Of a DNA stretch of 16,937 nucleotides, positions 1-9,488 are shown piece by piece. How positions within the stretch are numbered: position 1 is the stretch's first letter; each line of letters begins with the position of its first letter. The notes below the pieces were generated by a model. That model saw only the letters and a list, made by a program, of their open reading frames with translations, was not told the origin of the DNA and did no database searches. The translations under genes and the position numbers were made by a program. The stretch is from Oscillospiraceae bacterium (lineage in GTDB: Bacteria > Bacillota_A > Clostridia > Oscillospirales > JAAYXM01), in NCBI GenBank assembly GCA_017408185.1, contig JAFQVE010000201.1, positions 1-16,937 on the forward strand, given 5' to 3'.

Positions 1-896
1 TCCGTGACGGTATAGTCACCCATTTTGAGAGCCATTTTCGTCGCCATAACGGAGTTACAGCCATGAGCAATATTCGCAAACGGGCCTCCGTGGACAAACG
101 CAGGTGTGCCTTCTAACGTCTGAACAAGATTAGGCTTGAGCGCATCCTTTAAAAGAGCTGTCATAGCACCATGTGCGTTTATCTCGCCGCATGTTACGGG
201 TTTTCCGTCATAGGTATAACCGACAATAATTCTTGCCAGACGTGCCTTAAGGTCTGAAACAGAGCTTGCAAGGCACAGAACTGCCATAATTTCACTTGCA
301 ACGGTGATATCAAAGCCATCCTCGCGGGTTACTCCGTTTTTCGCGCCGCCAAGACCGATTGCAATGCTACGAAGCTCACGGTCGTTCATATCAACGCAAC
401 GACGCCATGTAATCTTATTCGGATCAATCCCGAGAGCGTTGCCCTGATGAATATGGTTATCAAGCATTGCGGCAAGAAGGTTATTTGCCGCACCTATTGC
501 GTGAAAGTCTCCCGTAAAGTGAAGGTTTATATCTTCCATAGGAACAACCTGAGCGTATCCGCCGCCTGCCGCACCGCCCTTGAGACCGAAAACGGGACCG
601 AGAGACGGTTCACGGAGAGCAACGGTGACATCCTTACCGATTCGTGCAAGGCCGTCAGCCAGACCGATTGTTGTGGTGGTCTTGCCCTCGCCCGCCGGAG
701 TAGGCGTTATTGCCGTTACAAGAACAAGTCTACCGTCCTCACGCTTCGTTTCATTAAGAAGCGCAAGGTCGATTTTCGCTTTATATCTGCCGTACTGCTC
801 AACATATTTTTCATCCACGTGAGCCTTTGCCGCAATTTCGCCTATAGGACGCATTTCGCAGCTCTGGGCTATTTCAATATCTGATTTGAATGCCAT
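1..896 (-). CDS. fhs: Formate-tetrahydrofolate ligase, N-terminal part (cut by window edge)
   Basis: This enzyme joins formate to tetrahydrofolate using ATP to give 10-formyl-THF, the one-carbon donor for PurN and AICAR formyltransferase; it is cytosolic. The reverse complement reads [20 protein letters not shown] and continues open to the window edge, giving about 298 of the usual roughly 556 residues. The phosphate-binding segment [13 protein letters not shown] lies near residues 64-76, followed by [26 protein letters not shown] family sequence (about 95-116) and the segment [13 protein letters not shown] (about 122-134). The start ATG (894-896) has a GGAGGA ribosome site a few bases upstream and lies 20 bp after the purL stop, so it is the last visible gene of the purine operon. 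Its position there fits a job in feeding folate one-carbon units to purine synthesis. The C-terminal part lies outside the window. Confidence 0.95.
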   Translation of the reverse strand, partial: MAFKSDIEIAQSCEMRPIGEIAAKAHVDEKYVEQYGRYKAKIDLALLNETKREDGRLVLVTAITPTPAGEGKTTTTIGLADGLARIGKDVTVALREPSLGPVFGLKGGAAGGGYAQVVPMEDINLHFTGDFHAIGAANNLLAAMLDNHIHQGNALGIDPNKITWRRCVDMNDRELRSIAIGLGGAKNGVTREDGFDITVASEIMAVLCLASSVSDLKARLARIIVGYTYDGKPVTCGEINAHGAMTALLKDALKPNLVQTLEGTPAFVHGGPFANIAHGCNSVMATKMALKMGDYTVT

Positions 897-916
897 TTGT
901 CATTCCTCCGGAAGGC

Positions 917-3900
917 TTATTTAAAGTACTTTACTGCAGACTCGAACATACGGATATCGTAATTACCCGGTACGTTTTTGTAAAGCCCACTGCCTTTACG
1001 CTCACTGTGTCCCATCTTGCCGAACACTCTGCCGTCAGGTGACGTGATACCCTCGATAGCATACATAGAATCGTTGGGATTAAAGTGAACATCGCTTGTT
1101 GCGTTACCGTCAAAGTCAACATACTGAGTTGCAATCTGACCGTTCTTTGCCAGTTCCTTGATAAGAGCTTCGTCTGCAAGGAAACGACCTTCGCCGTGAG
1201 AAATCGGAACAGTATATACATCCCCGACATTTGTGAGTGCAAGCCACGGTGACTTGTTTGATGCAACTCTTGTTCTTACAATTCTCGACTGGTGACGCGC
1301 TATTGTGTTAAATGTAAGAGTCGGACAATTTTCGTCTGTATCAATGATTTTGCCGTACGGAACAAGACCGAGCTTTATAAGAGCCTGGAAGCCGTTACAG
1401 ATACCGCACATAAGACCGTCACGGTTGTCAAGAAGGTCGTGTACGCCTTCTTTTACCGCCGCATTGCGGAAGAATGCAGTTATGAACTTACCGCTTCCGT
1501 CAGGCTCGTCACCGCCGGAGAATCCTCCCGGAATAAATATCATCTGTGCAGTTTTAAGCTCATTTGCAAACTTTTCAACGCTCTCGCGAATGCTGTCGGA
1601 GGTGAGGTTTCTGATAACGATAATCTCAGGCTCAGCCCCTGCATCACGCATAGCCTTTGCGGAGTCAAACTCACAGTTCGTTCCCGGGAATGCCGGAATA
1701 AGAACCTTCGGCTTTGCGCACTTTACTGCCGGTGCTTTCCACTCAGTTGCCTTATATTCAAAGTTCTGCATAGGAGTTTTGCTATCGGGAATGTTACAGC
1801 TATATACGCTTTCAAGCTTATCCTCGTATACTCCGAGAAGCTCTGTAAGGCAGATGCTCTCTCCTCCGAGAGAAAGTGCGTTCTTGTCGGTTACAGTACC
1901 GATTAATGTTGCACCCGGGATATCCTCGATGGCTTCTACAACGAACGAAGCGTAGCTGTAGTCAAAGAGTTTTTCCACGGTTATACCGTCTGCAAAATCA
2001 ACACCAAGACCGTTACCGAACGCCATCTTCATAATTGCTTCTGCAATTCCTCCGATACCCGGAGTGTAAGCGGCAACAATCTTTCCGCTTCTCATAAGAG
2101 CAGTTACGGTATCAAATACTTTGAGAAGTGATTCAGTCTTCGGGAGATTATTTTCATCAAACTCAGGAGAGATAAGGAAAACTTTGTTTCCTGCCTTTTT
2201 AAACTCCGGCGAAACAACATCGGATACCTTACCCGTAGTTACCGCAAAGGAAACAAGTGTGGGCGGAACATCAAGATTCTCAAACGAGCCGCTCATAGAG
2301 TCCTTACCGCCGATTGCTCCGATAGAGAGCTCCTTCTGTGCCTTGAACGCTCCAAGAAGAGCCGCAAGCGGCTTGCCCCAGCGTTTTGCATCACGGCCAA
2401 GTTTTTCAAAATATTCCTGGAATGTGAGATAAACATCGTTAAAGTCTGCGCCTGTTGCAATGAGCTTACATACAGACTCAACAACAGCCATATATGCGCC
2501 GTGATACGGGCTCTGCTCTGTGAGGAAGGGATTATAGCCCCAAGACATAAACGAGCAGTCATCCGTATGCTTCTTTTCAACGGAAATTTTCTGCACCATT
2601 GCCTGAATGGGAGTGAGCTGATTCTTTCCGCCAAACGGCATAAGAACCGTGCCTGCGCCGATAGTAGAGTCAAAACGCTCGGAAAGACCGCGCTTTGAGC
2701 AGATGTTGAGATCAGCTGCTATCTTCTTATAATTATCCGTAAATGAACCGGAAATCTTCTTGTCGGAAAGCGCCGGCTTTGCAACAGAAACGTCGATATG
2801 CTTTTCTGCGCCGTTGGAGTTTAAGAACTCACGGCTTATATCAACTATCTTCTTGCCGTTCCAATGCATTACAAGGCGCGGAAGCTCCGTAACAACCGCA
2901 ACCGGGCAAGCCTGAAGATTTTCTTTATCAGCAAGCGCAAGGAATGCATCAACATCCTTTGCCTCAACAACAACTGCCATACGCTCCTGAGACTCGCTTA
3001 TTGCAAGCTCTGTGCCGTCGAGACCGTCGTATTTCTTCGGAACTGCATTGAGATTAATCTCCAAACCGTCGGCAAGCTCACCGATTGCAACGGAAACACC
3101 GCCTGCACCAAAGTCGTTACAACGTTTGATCATCCGGCTTGCTTCTTCGTTTCTGAACAGGCGCTGAAGCTTTCTCTCCTCAGGCGCATTACCCTTCTGC
3201 ACCTCTGCACCGCAGGTTTCAAGAGACTCTGCCGTGTGGGATTTTGAAGAACCTGTTGCGCCGCCGCAACCGTCACGCCCCGTGCTTCCGCCGAGAAGAA
3301 TGACGATATCACCCGCCTCCGGGCGCTCACGACGTACATTTTTCTGCGGAGCTGCCGCAATAACTGCACCGATTTCCATACGCTTTGCAGCATAGCCATC
3401 GTGGAAGATTTCATCAACGATACCTGTTGCAAGACCTATCTGGTTACCGTAAGAAGAATATCCTGCAGCAGCAGTTGTTACAATCTTACGCTGAGGAAGC
3501 TTACCCTTTATCGTTTCGCTCACCGGCTTCAGCGGATCAGCCGCACCCGTTACGCGCATAGCGCCGTATACATACGAACGACCGGAAAGTGGGTCACGGA
3601 TGGCACCTCCGATACAGGTTGCCGCACCTCCGAACGGTTCAATTTCTGTCGGGTGGTTATGAGTTTCGTTCTTAAAGAGGAGAAGCCACGGCTCTTTTTC
3701 GCCATCAACCTCAACCTCGATTTTAACCGTACAAGCATTAATCTCTTCCGACTCATCAAGCTTATTAAGCTTTCCGTTTGCACGAAGATGCTTTACGGCA
3801 ATTGTCGCAAGATCCATAAGGCATATGGGCTTTGTTCTGCCGAGAGCGCGGCGTGTGTCTATATACTCATCATAGGTTTTCTGCAAAAGCTCATCCTCAA

Positions 3901-4612
3901 ACTTGACACTGTCAATGGTTGTGAGGAAGGTTGTATGACGGCAGTGGTCAGACCAGTATGTATCTATCATACGGATTTCCGTAATGGTCGGATTTCTGCC
4001 TTCTGTTTTGAAGTAGCTCTGACAGAACTCAATATCGTCTGCATCCATTGCAAGACCGTATTCCGAAACAAAGCTTTCAAGACCTTTTCTGTCAAGCTCA
4101 ATAAAGCCATCAAGAGTTTTTACCTCTGTTGGGATTTCGTACTCTGCCTTGAGAGTTTCCGGTTTTGCAAGGTCTGCTTCTCTTGACTCAACAGGGTTGA
4201 TTACATATTTTTTAATCTCCGCAATATCTGCATCCGTAAGATTGCCGTACAATGCATAAAGCTTTGCCGTACGGATAAGCGGACGGTCACCCTGAGAGAT
4301 TATCTGGATACACTGTGCCGCAGAATCGGCACGCTGGTCAAACTGCCCCGGAAGCGGTTCAACCGCAAAAACAGCTGCATCGCAAGAGCAAACATTAATA
4401 TCTTCAGAAACTATATCAAGCTGCGGTTCTGAGAAAACGGTCTGCTTTGCATAGTTAAAAAGCTCCTCCGATATATTTTCCGCATCATAACGGTTTATAA
4501 CGCGGACGTCTGTAAGGCTCTTTATCCCGAGAAGTGTTCTTGCATCTGAAAGAAGCGCACGCGCCTCGTTTGCAAGCTCTTTTTTCTTCTCTACATACAC
4601 TCTGTATACCAT
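917..4612 (-). CDS. purL: Phosphoribosylformylglycinamidine synthase, large single-chain form
   Basis: It converts FGAR, glutamine and ATP to FGAM, the fourth step of IMP synthesis. At 1231 residues it is the large fused form rather than the PurS/PurQ/short PurL complex of Bacillus. It shows the synthetase motif SDHCRH (about 221-226), the ATP/metal segment NETHNHPTEIEPFGG (about 315-329), a second AIRS-like half, and a C-terminal class I glutaminase from about residue 965. The glutaminase has the nucleophile elbow CGICNGFQ (Cys about 1072) and a GHSER motif (His about 1202, Glu about 1204), so the triad is complete. Overall it resembles the clostridial 'clade II' large PurL. The start ATG is 2 bp after the purD stop, and its GGGAGGA ribosome site lies inside the purD end, suggesting translational coupling. 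Confidence in the function is very high. Confidence 0.97.
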   Translation of the reverse strand: MVYRVYVEKKKELANEARALLSDARTLLGIKSLTDVRVINRYDAENISEELFNYAKQTVFSEPQLDIVSEDINVCSCDAAVFAVEPLPGQFDQRADSAAQCIQIISQGDRPLIRTAKLYALYGNLTDADIAEIKKYVINPVESREADLAKPETLKAEYEIPTEVKTLDGFIELDRKGLESFVSEYGLAMDADDIEFCQSYFKTEGRNPTITEIRMIDTYWSDHCRHTTFLTTIDSVKFEDELLQKTYDEYIDTRRALGRTKPICLMDLATIAVKHLRANGKLNKLDESEEINACTVKIEVEVDGEKEPWLLLFKNETHNHPTEIEPFGGAATCIGGAIRDPLSGRSYVYGAMRVTGAADPLKPVSETIKGKLPQRKIVTTAAAGYSSYGNQIGLATGIVDEIFHDGYAAKRMEIGAVIAAAPQKNVRRERPEAGDIVILLGGSTGRDGCGGATGSSKSHTAESLETCGAEVQKGNAPEERKLQRLFRNEEASRMIKRCNDFGAGGVSVAIGELADGLEINLNAVPKKYDGLDGTELAISESQERMAVVVEAKDVDAFLALADKENLQACPVAVVTELPRLVMHWNGKKIVDISREFLNSNGAEKHIDVSVAKPALSDKKISGSFTDNYKKIAADLNICSKRGLSERFDSTIGAGTVLMPFGGKNQLTPIQAMVQKISVEKKHTDDCSFMSWGYNPFLTEQSPYHGAYMAVVESVCKLIATGADFNDVYLTFQEYFEKLGRDAKRWGKPLAALLGAFKAQKELSIGAIGGKDSMSGSFENLDVPPTLVSFAVTTGKVSDVVSPEFKKAGNKVFLISPEFDENNLPKTESLLKVFDTVTALMRSGKIVAAYTPGIGGIAEAIMKMAFGNGLGVDFADGITVEKLFDYSYASFVVEAIEDIPGATLIGTVTDKNALSLGGESICLTELLGVYEDKLESVYSCNIPDSKTPMQNFEYKATEWKAPAVKCAKPKVLIPAFPGTNCEFDSAKAMRDAGAEPEIIVIRNLTSDSIRESVEKFANELKTAQMIFIPGGFSGGDEPDGSGKFITAFFRNAAVKEGVHDLLDNRDGLMCGICNGFQALIKLGLVPYGKIIDTDENCPTLTFNTIARHQSRIVRTRVASNKSPWLALTNVGDVYTVPISHGEGRFLADEALIKELAKNGQIATQYVDFDGNATSDVHFNPNDSMYAIEGITSPDGRVFGKMGHSERKGSGLYKNVPGNYDIRMFESAVKYFK

Positions 4613-4614
4613 AC

Positions 4615-5886
4615 TTATTTTTCCTCCCTTGCACGAAGTGCCTTAGCACCGATATCACGGCGATAGTATGCACCTTCAAAGCTTATCTCCGAAACAAGCT
4701 TATATGCGCCTTCAATTGCGCTTTCAAGTGTATCCGCAATTTCCGTCGCACCAAGAACTCTTCCTCCGTTTGTGAGAAGCTTTCCGTCGGAAAGCGCGGC
4801 ACCTGCAACATAAACCTTATCGGAAATTGCAGACGGAATTGTCATTTCAAATCCTTTATCGTACTTTTCCGGATATCCTTTTGATGCCATAATTACACAG
4901 CAGGCACTTTTATTGCTGAACTTAACCTCTGTATCAGAAAGCTTACCTTCCGTAACAGCTTTCATAACCGTAAGAAGATCGGATTCAAGAAGAGGAAGAA
5001 CAACCTGAGTTTCAGGATCACCGAAGCGGCAGTTGTACTCAATAACCTTAGGACCGTTCGGAGTGAGCATAAGCCCGAAGTAAAGGCAACCCTTAAAGGT
5101 TCTTCCCTCGTTGTTCATCGCATTAATTGTGGGAAGGAATATAGTCTCCATACATTCCTTTGCAATCGCATCGGTATAATAAGGATTAGGAGCAACAGTT
5201 CCCATACCGCCGGTATTGAGCCCCGTATCATTATCTCCGATGCGCTTATGATCCATAGACGAAACCATCGGAACAACCACATTGCCGTCCGTGAATGCAA
5301 GGACGGAAACCTCGGGACCTGTGAGAAATTCTTCGATAACGATTGTCTCGCCGCTCTTTCCGAAGGCTTTATCCTGCATCATTGATTTTACAGCATCCAT
5401 GGCAGCTTCTCTTGTTTCTGCGATTATAACGCCTTTGCCGAGTGCCAAGCCGTCCGCCTTTACAACGGTCGGAATCGGTGCGGTTTCAAGATACTTAAGC
5501 GCAGCATCCATATTATCGAACACTTCATACTGTGCTGTCGGAATGTTGTACTTTTTCATAAGATTTTTTGAAAAAACCTTACTGCCTTCGATTATCGCCG
5601 CATTTGCACGAGGACCGAAGCACGGGATTCCTTTTTCTTCAAGTGCGTCAACAGCACCGAGAACAAGCGGATCATCCGGTGCAACGATTGCATAGTCAAT
5701 TTTATTCTCTACCGCAAAATCAACGATTGCAGGAATGTCTTTTGCGCCTATATCAACACAGGTTGCATCCCCCGCCATACCGCCGTTTCCGGGAAGAGCA
5801 AATATCTCGGTAACATCCTTATTAAGCTTGATTTTCTTTATGATGGCATGCTCTCTGCCGCCGCCACCTACTACCATAATTTTCAT
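4615..5886 (-). CDS. purD: Phosphoribosylamine-glycine ligase (GAR synthetase)
   Basis: This ATP-grasp enzyme joins phosphoribosylamine and glycine to make GAR, the second step of the pathway. The 423-residue length is standard. The N-terminal motif VVGGGGREHAI (residues 5-15) starts the protein. The ATP-grasp signatures KADGLALGKGV and DNDTGLNTGGMGTVAPNP follow, then the metal-binding YNCRFGDPETQV and a C-terminal SHMT-like barrel piece ending GGRVLG...RRDIGAKAL. The start has a GGAGGA site 8 or so bases upstream, 18 bp after the AICAR formyltransferase gene. Phosphoribosylamine is unstable, so co-expression with purF is expected. Nothing unusual is visible in the protein. Confidence 0.97.
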   Translation of the reverse strand: MKIMVVGGGGREHAIIKKIKLNKDVTEIFALPGNGGMAGDATCVDIGAKDIPAIVDFAVENKIDYAIVAPDDPLVLGAVDALEEKGIPCFGPRANAAIIEGSKVFSKNLMKKYNIPTAQYEVFDNMDAALKYLETAPIPTVVKADGLALGKGVIIAETREAAMDAVKSMMQDKAFGKSGETIVIEEFLTGPEVSVLAFTDGNVVVPMVSSMDHKRIGDNDTGLNTGGMGTVAPNPYYTDAIAKECMETIFLPTINAMNNEGRTFKGCLYFGLMLTPNGPKVIEYNCRFGDPETQVVLPLLESDLLTVMKAVTEGKLSDTEVKFSNKSACCVIMASKGYPEKYDKGFEMTIPSAISDKVYVAGAALSDGKLLTNGGRVLGATEIADTLESAIEGAYKLVSEISFEGAYYRRDIGAKALRAREEK

Positions 5887-5904
5887 TGAAGCTTCCTCCG
5901 ATTA

Positions 5905-7089
5905 TCAATGGTGGAACAAGCGCATACCTGTAAATGCCATTGCAATACCGTGCTTATCGCAGCACTCGATGACGATATCATCACGTATAGAGCCACCCGG
6001 CTCTGCGATATACTTTACGCCGCTTGCAAACGCACGGTCGATGTTATCAGCAAACGGGAAGAACGCATCGGAACCAAGCGCCACACCGTCGATTGTATCA
6101 AGATATGCACGCATTTCTTCCGCTGTAAAGGGTTCAGGCTTGCGGGTGAAATACTTTTCCCAGTTGCCGTCCGCCGTTACGTCTTCCTCATTTTTATTGA
6201 TATAACCGTCGATTACATTATCGCGGTCAGGTCTGCCGATATCTTCCCTGAACGGAAGATTGAGAACCTTTTCGTGCTGGCGCAAGAACCATGTATCTGC
6301 CTTTGTTCCCGCAAGACGTGTGCAGTGGATACGTGACTGCTGACCTGCGCCGACACCGATAGCCTGTCCGTCAACTGCATAGCAAACGGAATTTGACTGG
6401 GTATACTTAAGCGTGATAAGTGCCACGATGAGGTCACGGAGCGCCTCTTCGGGGATATCCTTATTTGCAGTTACTACATTGCCGAGAAGCTCACGGTTAA
6501 TCTTGAAGTTGTTTCTTCCCTGCTCAAATGTAATACCGAAAACGTGCTTGTGCTCAACTTCCTGCGGAACATAGTCCGGATCAATCTTTACGATATTGTA
6601 GTTACCCTTGCGCTTCGTTTTGAGAATTTCAAGCGCTTCCGGCTCATATCCCGGAGCAATGACGCCGTCGGAAACCTCGCGCTTTATCATCTTTGCAGTT
6701 GTTACGTCACAGACATCGGAAAGCGCTACCCAATCGCCGAAGGAGCACATACGGTCTGTGCCTCTTGCTCTTGCATAAGCACAAGCGAGGGGTGACTCAT
6801 CAAGACCTTCAACATCATCTACAAAGCAAGCGCGCTTAAGCTTATCCGAAAGCGGAATACCAACCGCTGCAGATGTGGGGCTTACGTGCTTGAAGGATGT
6901 TGCCGCCGGAAGCCCGAGAGCCTCCTTAAGCTCCTTTACAAGCTGCCATGAGTTGAACGCATCAAGGAAGTTTATAAAACCCGGACGACCGGAAAGAATC
7001 TCAATCGGAAGATCACTTCCGTCACTCATAAAGATTTTTGCGGGCTTTTGATTCGGGTTACAGCCATATTTAAGTTCAAATTCTTTCAT
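5905..7089 (-). CDS. purH: Stand-alone AICAR formyltransferase (ATIC-like), without cyclohydrolase domain
   Basis: It transfers the formyl group from 10-formyl-THF to AICAR (ZMP) to give FAICAR, the penultimate step to IMP. The 394 residues correspond to the C-terminal half of bifunctional PurH/ATIC: LKYGCNPNQ at 6-14, the catalytic Lys-His pair in SFKHVSPTSAAVG (Lys67, His68), the QSRIHCTRLAG segment, and the C-terminal SDAFFPFADNIDRA, YIAEPGGSIRDD and RLFHH motifs. The N-terminal MGS-like cyclohydrolase domain is absent. The next gene upstream is a PurO-like cyclohydrolase, which would supply the missing activity. The wording KHVSP and the C-terminus look more like the animal ATIC type than Bacillus PurH. 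The start has a GAGGGG site and is 17 bp after the purO-like stop. AICAR formyltransferase is certain by motif; the gene symbol is used loosely. Confidence 0.93.
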   Translation of the reverse strand: MKEFELKYGCNPNQKPAKIFMSDGSDLPIEILSGRPGFINFLDAFNSWQLVKELKEALGLPAATSFKHVSPTSAAVGIPLSDKLKRACFVDDVEGLDESPLACAYARARGTDRMCSFGDWVALSDVCDVTTAKMIKREVSDGVIAPGYEPEALEILKTKRKGNYNIVKIDPDYVPQEVEHKHVFGITFEQGRNNFKINRELLGNVVTANKDIPEEALRDLIVALITLKYTQSNSVCYAVDGQAIGVGAGQQSRIHCTRLAGTKADTWFLRQHEKVLNLPFREDIGRPDRDNVIDGYINKNEEDVTADGNWEKYFTRKPEPFTAEEMRAYLDTIDGVALGSDAFFPFADNIDRAFASGVKYIAEPGGSIRDDIVIECCDKHGIAMAFTGMRLFHH

Positions 7090-7106
7090 TTTTAGTCTAT
7101 CCCCTC

Positions 7107-7826
7107 TTATTTATTTTTGTTTATCATTCTGTTCTCTTCTTTTCCGCTTGCAAGGTCAGTATAACGGACGTAGAGAGAAATCTTGTTTTCTGCATCAAGT
7201 GCATTCCAGAGTGCATTTGTGAACTCATCAATATCATCAGGGATAATAACGCGCTCAGGCTCACCCTGGAATGTGGGAATCGGATTTCCGTCACATACAT
7301 ATGTATGAATGAAATGACCGAGACCTGCGATTGACGGATAGTCGTAGGTATAACGTGCGCAGGCAGAGCCCTTCTCATCAATGCTCTTGAGAATGCTCAT
7401 TTCATATGAGAAGTCTCCGTCACAGAAGGTTGCCATACCGCTTATACGCGGAGTGAAATTCGGAGCATCCGGTTCAAATTCACGTGTGTTGAGAGCTTCG
7501 CGGAACCCCTTTCCTTCTTTGATAAAGTCATAAATTGTATCGGTCTGGTCGCCGTTTGTAACGATAAGCTTGTTTTCAAACTTACGGATTGCGGCGTAGA
7601 TGATAAGGCTTGGGTCTTCCACCTTTGAAACATCAAACGGTTCTGTGAAAACTTCGCCGTTTTTCTCTGTAAATATACGGTTGCGGCTGTTTGCACTTCT
7701 TCCCATTATGAAATAAGCAGTGCAGGCTTTTTTGCCGTCAGCGCTCTTACCGATGACGATTCCGCGTCCTACATAGGAATTTCCTTCTACCTGCTTTACG
7801 ATGTCATTTACTTCATATATATTCAT
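7107..7826 (-). CDS. purO: PurO-type IMP cyclohydrolase
   Basis: It is predicted to close the ring of FAICAR to give IMP, the last step of the pathway. The 239-residue protein resembles the archaeal PurO family (Pfam IMP_cyclohyd). The N-terminal segment SYVGRGIVIG (about 17-26) is followed by a Y-F-I-M-G-R-S-x-N-S-R-N-R-I-F stretch (about 38-52), DPSLIIYAAIR (about 71-81), TNGDQTDTI (about 90-98) and TPRISG. It is unlike the cyclohydrolase half of bifunctional PurH. The gene sits directly before the stand-alone AICAR formyltransferase, exactly where a replacement cyclohydrolase is needed. It is somewhat longer than archaeal PurO (about 200 residues). A GAGGA site precedes the ATG, 17 bp after purN. 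Assignment rests on remembered family motifs and context. Confidence 0.85.
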   Translation of the reverse strand: MNIYEVNDIVKQVEGNSYVGRGIVIGKSADGKKACTAYFIMGRSANSRNRIFTEKNGEVFTEPFDVSKVEDPSLIIYAAIRKFENKLIVTNGDQTDTIYDFIKEGKGFREALNTREFEPDAPNFTPRISGMATFCDGDFSYEMSILKSIDEKGSACARYTYDYPSIAGLGHFIHTYVCDGNPIPTFQGEPERVIIPDDIDEFTNALWNALDAENKISLYVRYTDLASGKEENRMINKNK

Positions 7827-7843
7827 ATGTACATTCCTCTCAA

Positions 7844-8449
7844 TTACTTTGAAATTAACCCGGCACAGACTTTCTCAACAGATGCCGGAAGTATTTTCCA
7901 TTCGGCAAGACGCATAACACGCTTTTGGAGGGTCTCCGGCGTATCATCCTCACGGATGCTTACCGCCTTCTGCATTATTATCTTGCCACCGTCGGGAATT
8001 TCGTTTACAAAATGCACTGTTGCCCCGGTTACCTTAACCCCGTAAGAAAGCGCAGCTTCGTGAACACGGAGCCCGTAAAAGCCCTCTCCGCAGAAAGACG
8101 GGATAAGCGACGGATGAACGTTTATTATCCGCTCCGGATAACGCTTGGTGAACTCCTCGCTGAGAATTACCATAAATCCTGCAAGAACGATAATATCAAT
8201 CTTTTTCTCATCAAGAAGCTTAATTATACCGGCTTCAAATGCAGACTGGCTTCCGAGCTGTTTTTTAGAAACAACCGCGGTTTCAATATCTGCTTTTTTG
8301 GCGCGTTCAAGAGCATATGCGCCCTCTTTGTTCGATATTACAAGCTCAATTTTTCCGCTTTTGATGATTCCCTTCTTCTCGGCATCAATAAGCGCCTGAA
8401 GATTGGTACCGCCGCCCGAAACAAGGACAGCTATACGTGCGCGGCTCAT
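7844..8449 (-). CDS. purN: Phosphoribosylglycinamide formyltransferase (GAR transformylase, folate-dependent)
   Basis: It formylates GAR with 10-formyl-THF to give FGAR, the third step. The 201-residue length is typical. It starts [18 protein letters not shown] (phosphate-binding loop near residues 10-16) and carries the catalytic signature [18 protein letters not shown] (Asn110, His112) followed by [15 protein letters not shown] (Asp153), the three residues of the formyl-transfer site. The ATG overlaps the purM stop by 4 bp (ATGA, 8446-8449), a sign of coupled translation. Both folate-dependent formylations of the pathway (this one and the AICAR step) and fhs are encoded in the same operon. 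Confidence 0.96.
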   Translation of the reverse strand: MSRARIAVLVSGGGTNLQALIDAEKKGIIKSGKIELVISNKEGAYALERAKKADIETAVVSKKQLGSQSAFEAGIIKLLDEKKIDIIVLAGFMVILSEEFTKRYPERIINVHPSLIPSFCGEGFYGLRVHEAALSYGVKVTGATVHFVNEIPDGGKIIMQKAVSIREDDTPETLQKRVMRLAEWKILPASVEKVCAGLISK

Positions 8450-9486
8450 AAAATCACCTTTTCGTCAGACTTTACGATTTCGCCGATGACGTATGCATCC
8501 TCGCCGTTTGCGCGGAGGATTTCAAGTGCTTTGTCAACCTCTTCCTTCGGAACAACGATGCTCATACCTACACCCATATTGAAGGTGTTGAACATATCAC
8601 GCTCGCTGATGTTACCGGTCTTTGCAATAAGATCAAAAACAGGAAGAATGCGGACTGCAGATTTATCAATCTTTGCGCCGAGTCCGTCCGGAATGCTTCT
8701 CGGAATATTCTCGTAGAAACCACCGCCGGTGATATGGGAAATGCCCTTAACGTTAACTTCTTCAAGAAGTGCAAGAACAGGCTTTACGTAAATCTTTGTC
8801 GGTGTAAGGAGAGTTTCGCCGATGCTCTTGCCGCCAAGCTCTTCGCAGGGTGCTGTGAGGTCTGCATTCTCAACATCGAAAACCTTACGAACAAGAGAGA
8901 AGCCGTTTGAATGTACGCCGCTTGACGGAAGCGCGATAACAACATCGCCGGCTTCCATCGTCTTGTTGTTGATTATCTTGGATTTATCAACAACGCCTGT
9001 GCAATAACCTGCAAGGTCATACTCATCAACAGGATAAAATCCCGGCATTTCTGCAGTTTCTCCGCCGATAAGTGCCGCGCCGGACTGAACACAGCCCTCT
9101 GCAACACCTTTCACTATATCGGCTATTTTCTCCGGAAAGTTTTTTCCGCAAGCGATATAGTCGAGGAAGAAAAGAGGCTTTGCTCCTGCGCAGATAATAT
9201 CGTTCACACACATAGCGACACAGTCGATACCGACAGTGTCGTGTTTATCAAGAAGAAATGCCATTTTAAGCTTTGTTCCGACGCCGTCTGTTCCACTTAC
9301 CAGAACAGGACGCGTCATTCCTGTAACATCAAGCTCAAAGAGCCCGCCAAAGCCGCCGACATCAGAGCAAACACCCTGCGTCATTGTCTTTGCAATGTGT
9401 TGTTTCATAAGTTCGACAGCACGATAGCCTGCGGTAATATCTACGCCTGCTGCTGCATAGCTGTCTGATTTTGACTGCATATTCAT
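8446..9486 (-). CDS. purM: Phosphoribosylformylglycinamidine cyclo-ligase (AIR synthetase)
   Basis: It uses ATP to close FGAM into AIR, the fifth step. The preferred start is the ATG at 9484-9486, which gives [16 protein letters not shown] and 346 residues; it lies 2 bp after the purF stop with an AAGGAAG site in the purF end. An in-frame ATG at 9513 would add nine residues inside purF and lacks a good ribosome site. Motifs in order are [11 protein letters not shown] (about 42-52), the ATP loop [10 protein letters not shown] (about 65-74), the [11 protein letters not shown] segment (about 140-150) and [13 protein letters not shown]. These are standard for PurM of the AIRS superfamily. The stop codon overlaps the purN start. 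Confidence 0.96.
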   Translation of the reverse strand: MNMQSKSDSYAAAGVDITAGYRAVELMKQHIAKTMTQGVCSDVGGFGGLFELDVTGMTRPVLVSGTDGVGTKLKMAFLLDKHDTVGIDCVAMCVNDIICAGAKPLFFLDYIACGKNFPEKIADIVKGVAEGCVQSGAALIGGETAEMPGFYPVDEYDLAGYCTGVVDKSKIINNKTMEAGDVVIALPSSGVHSNGFSLVRKVFDVENADLTAPCEELGGKSIGETLLTPTKIYVKPVLALLEEVNVKGISHITGGGFYENIPRSIPDGLGAKIDKSAVRILPVFDLIAKTGNISERDMFNTFNMGVGMSIVVPKEEVDKALEILRANGEDAYVIGEIVKSDEKVIL

Positions 9487-9488
9487 AA

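Noticed and set aside
447..884. Plus-strand frame of 145 codons at the left end
   Set aside because: It is opposite the well-supported fhs reading frame, whose P-loop motif and ribosome site are clear.
3401..4186. Open plus-strand frame of 261 codons opposite purL
   Set aside because: It is antisense to a conserved PurL region, is rich in Cys and basic residues in the manner of a shadow frame, and has no family resemblance.
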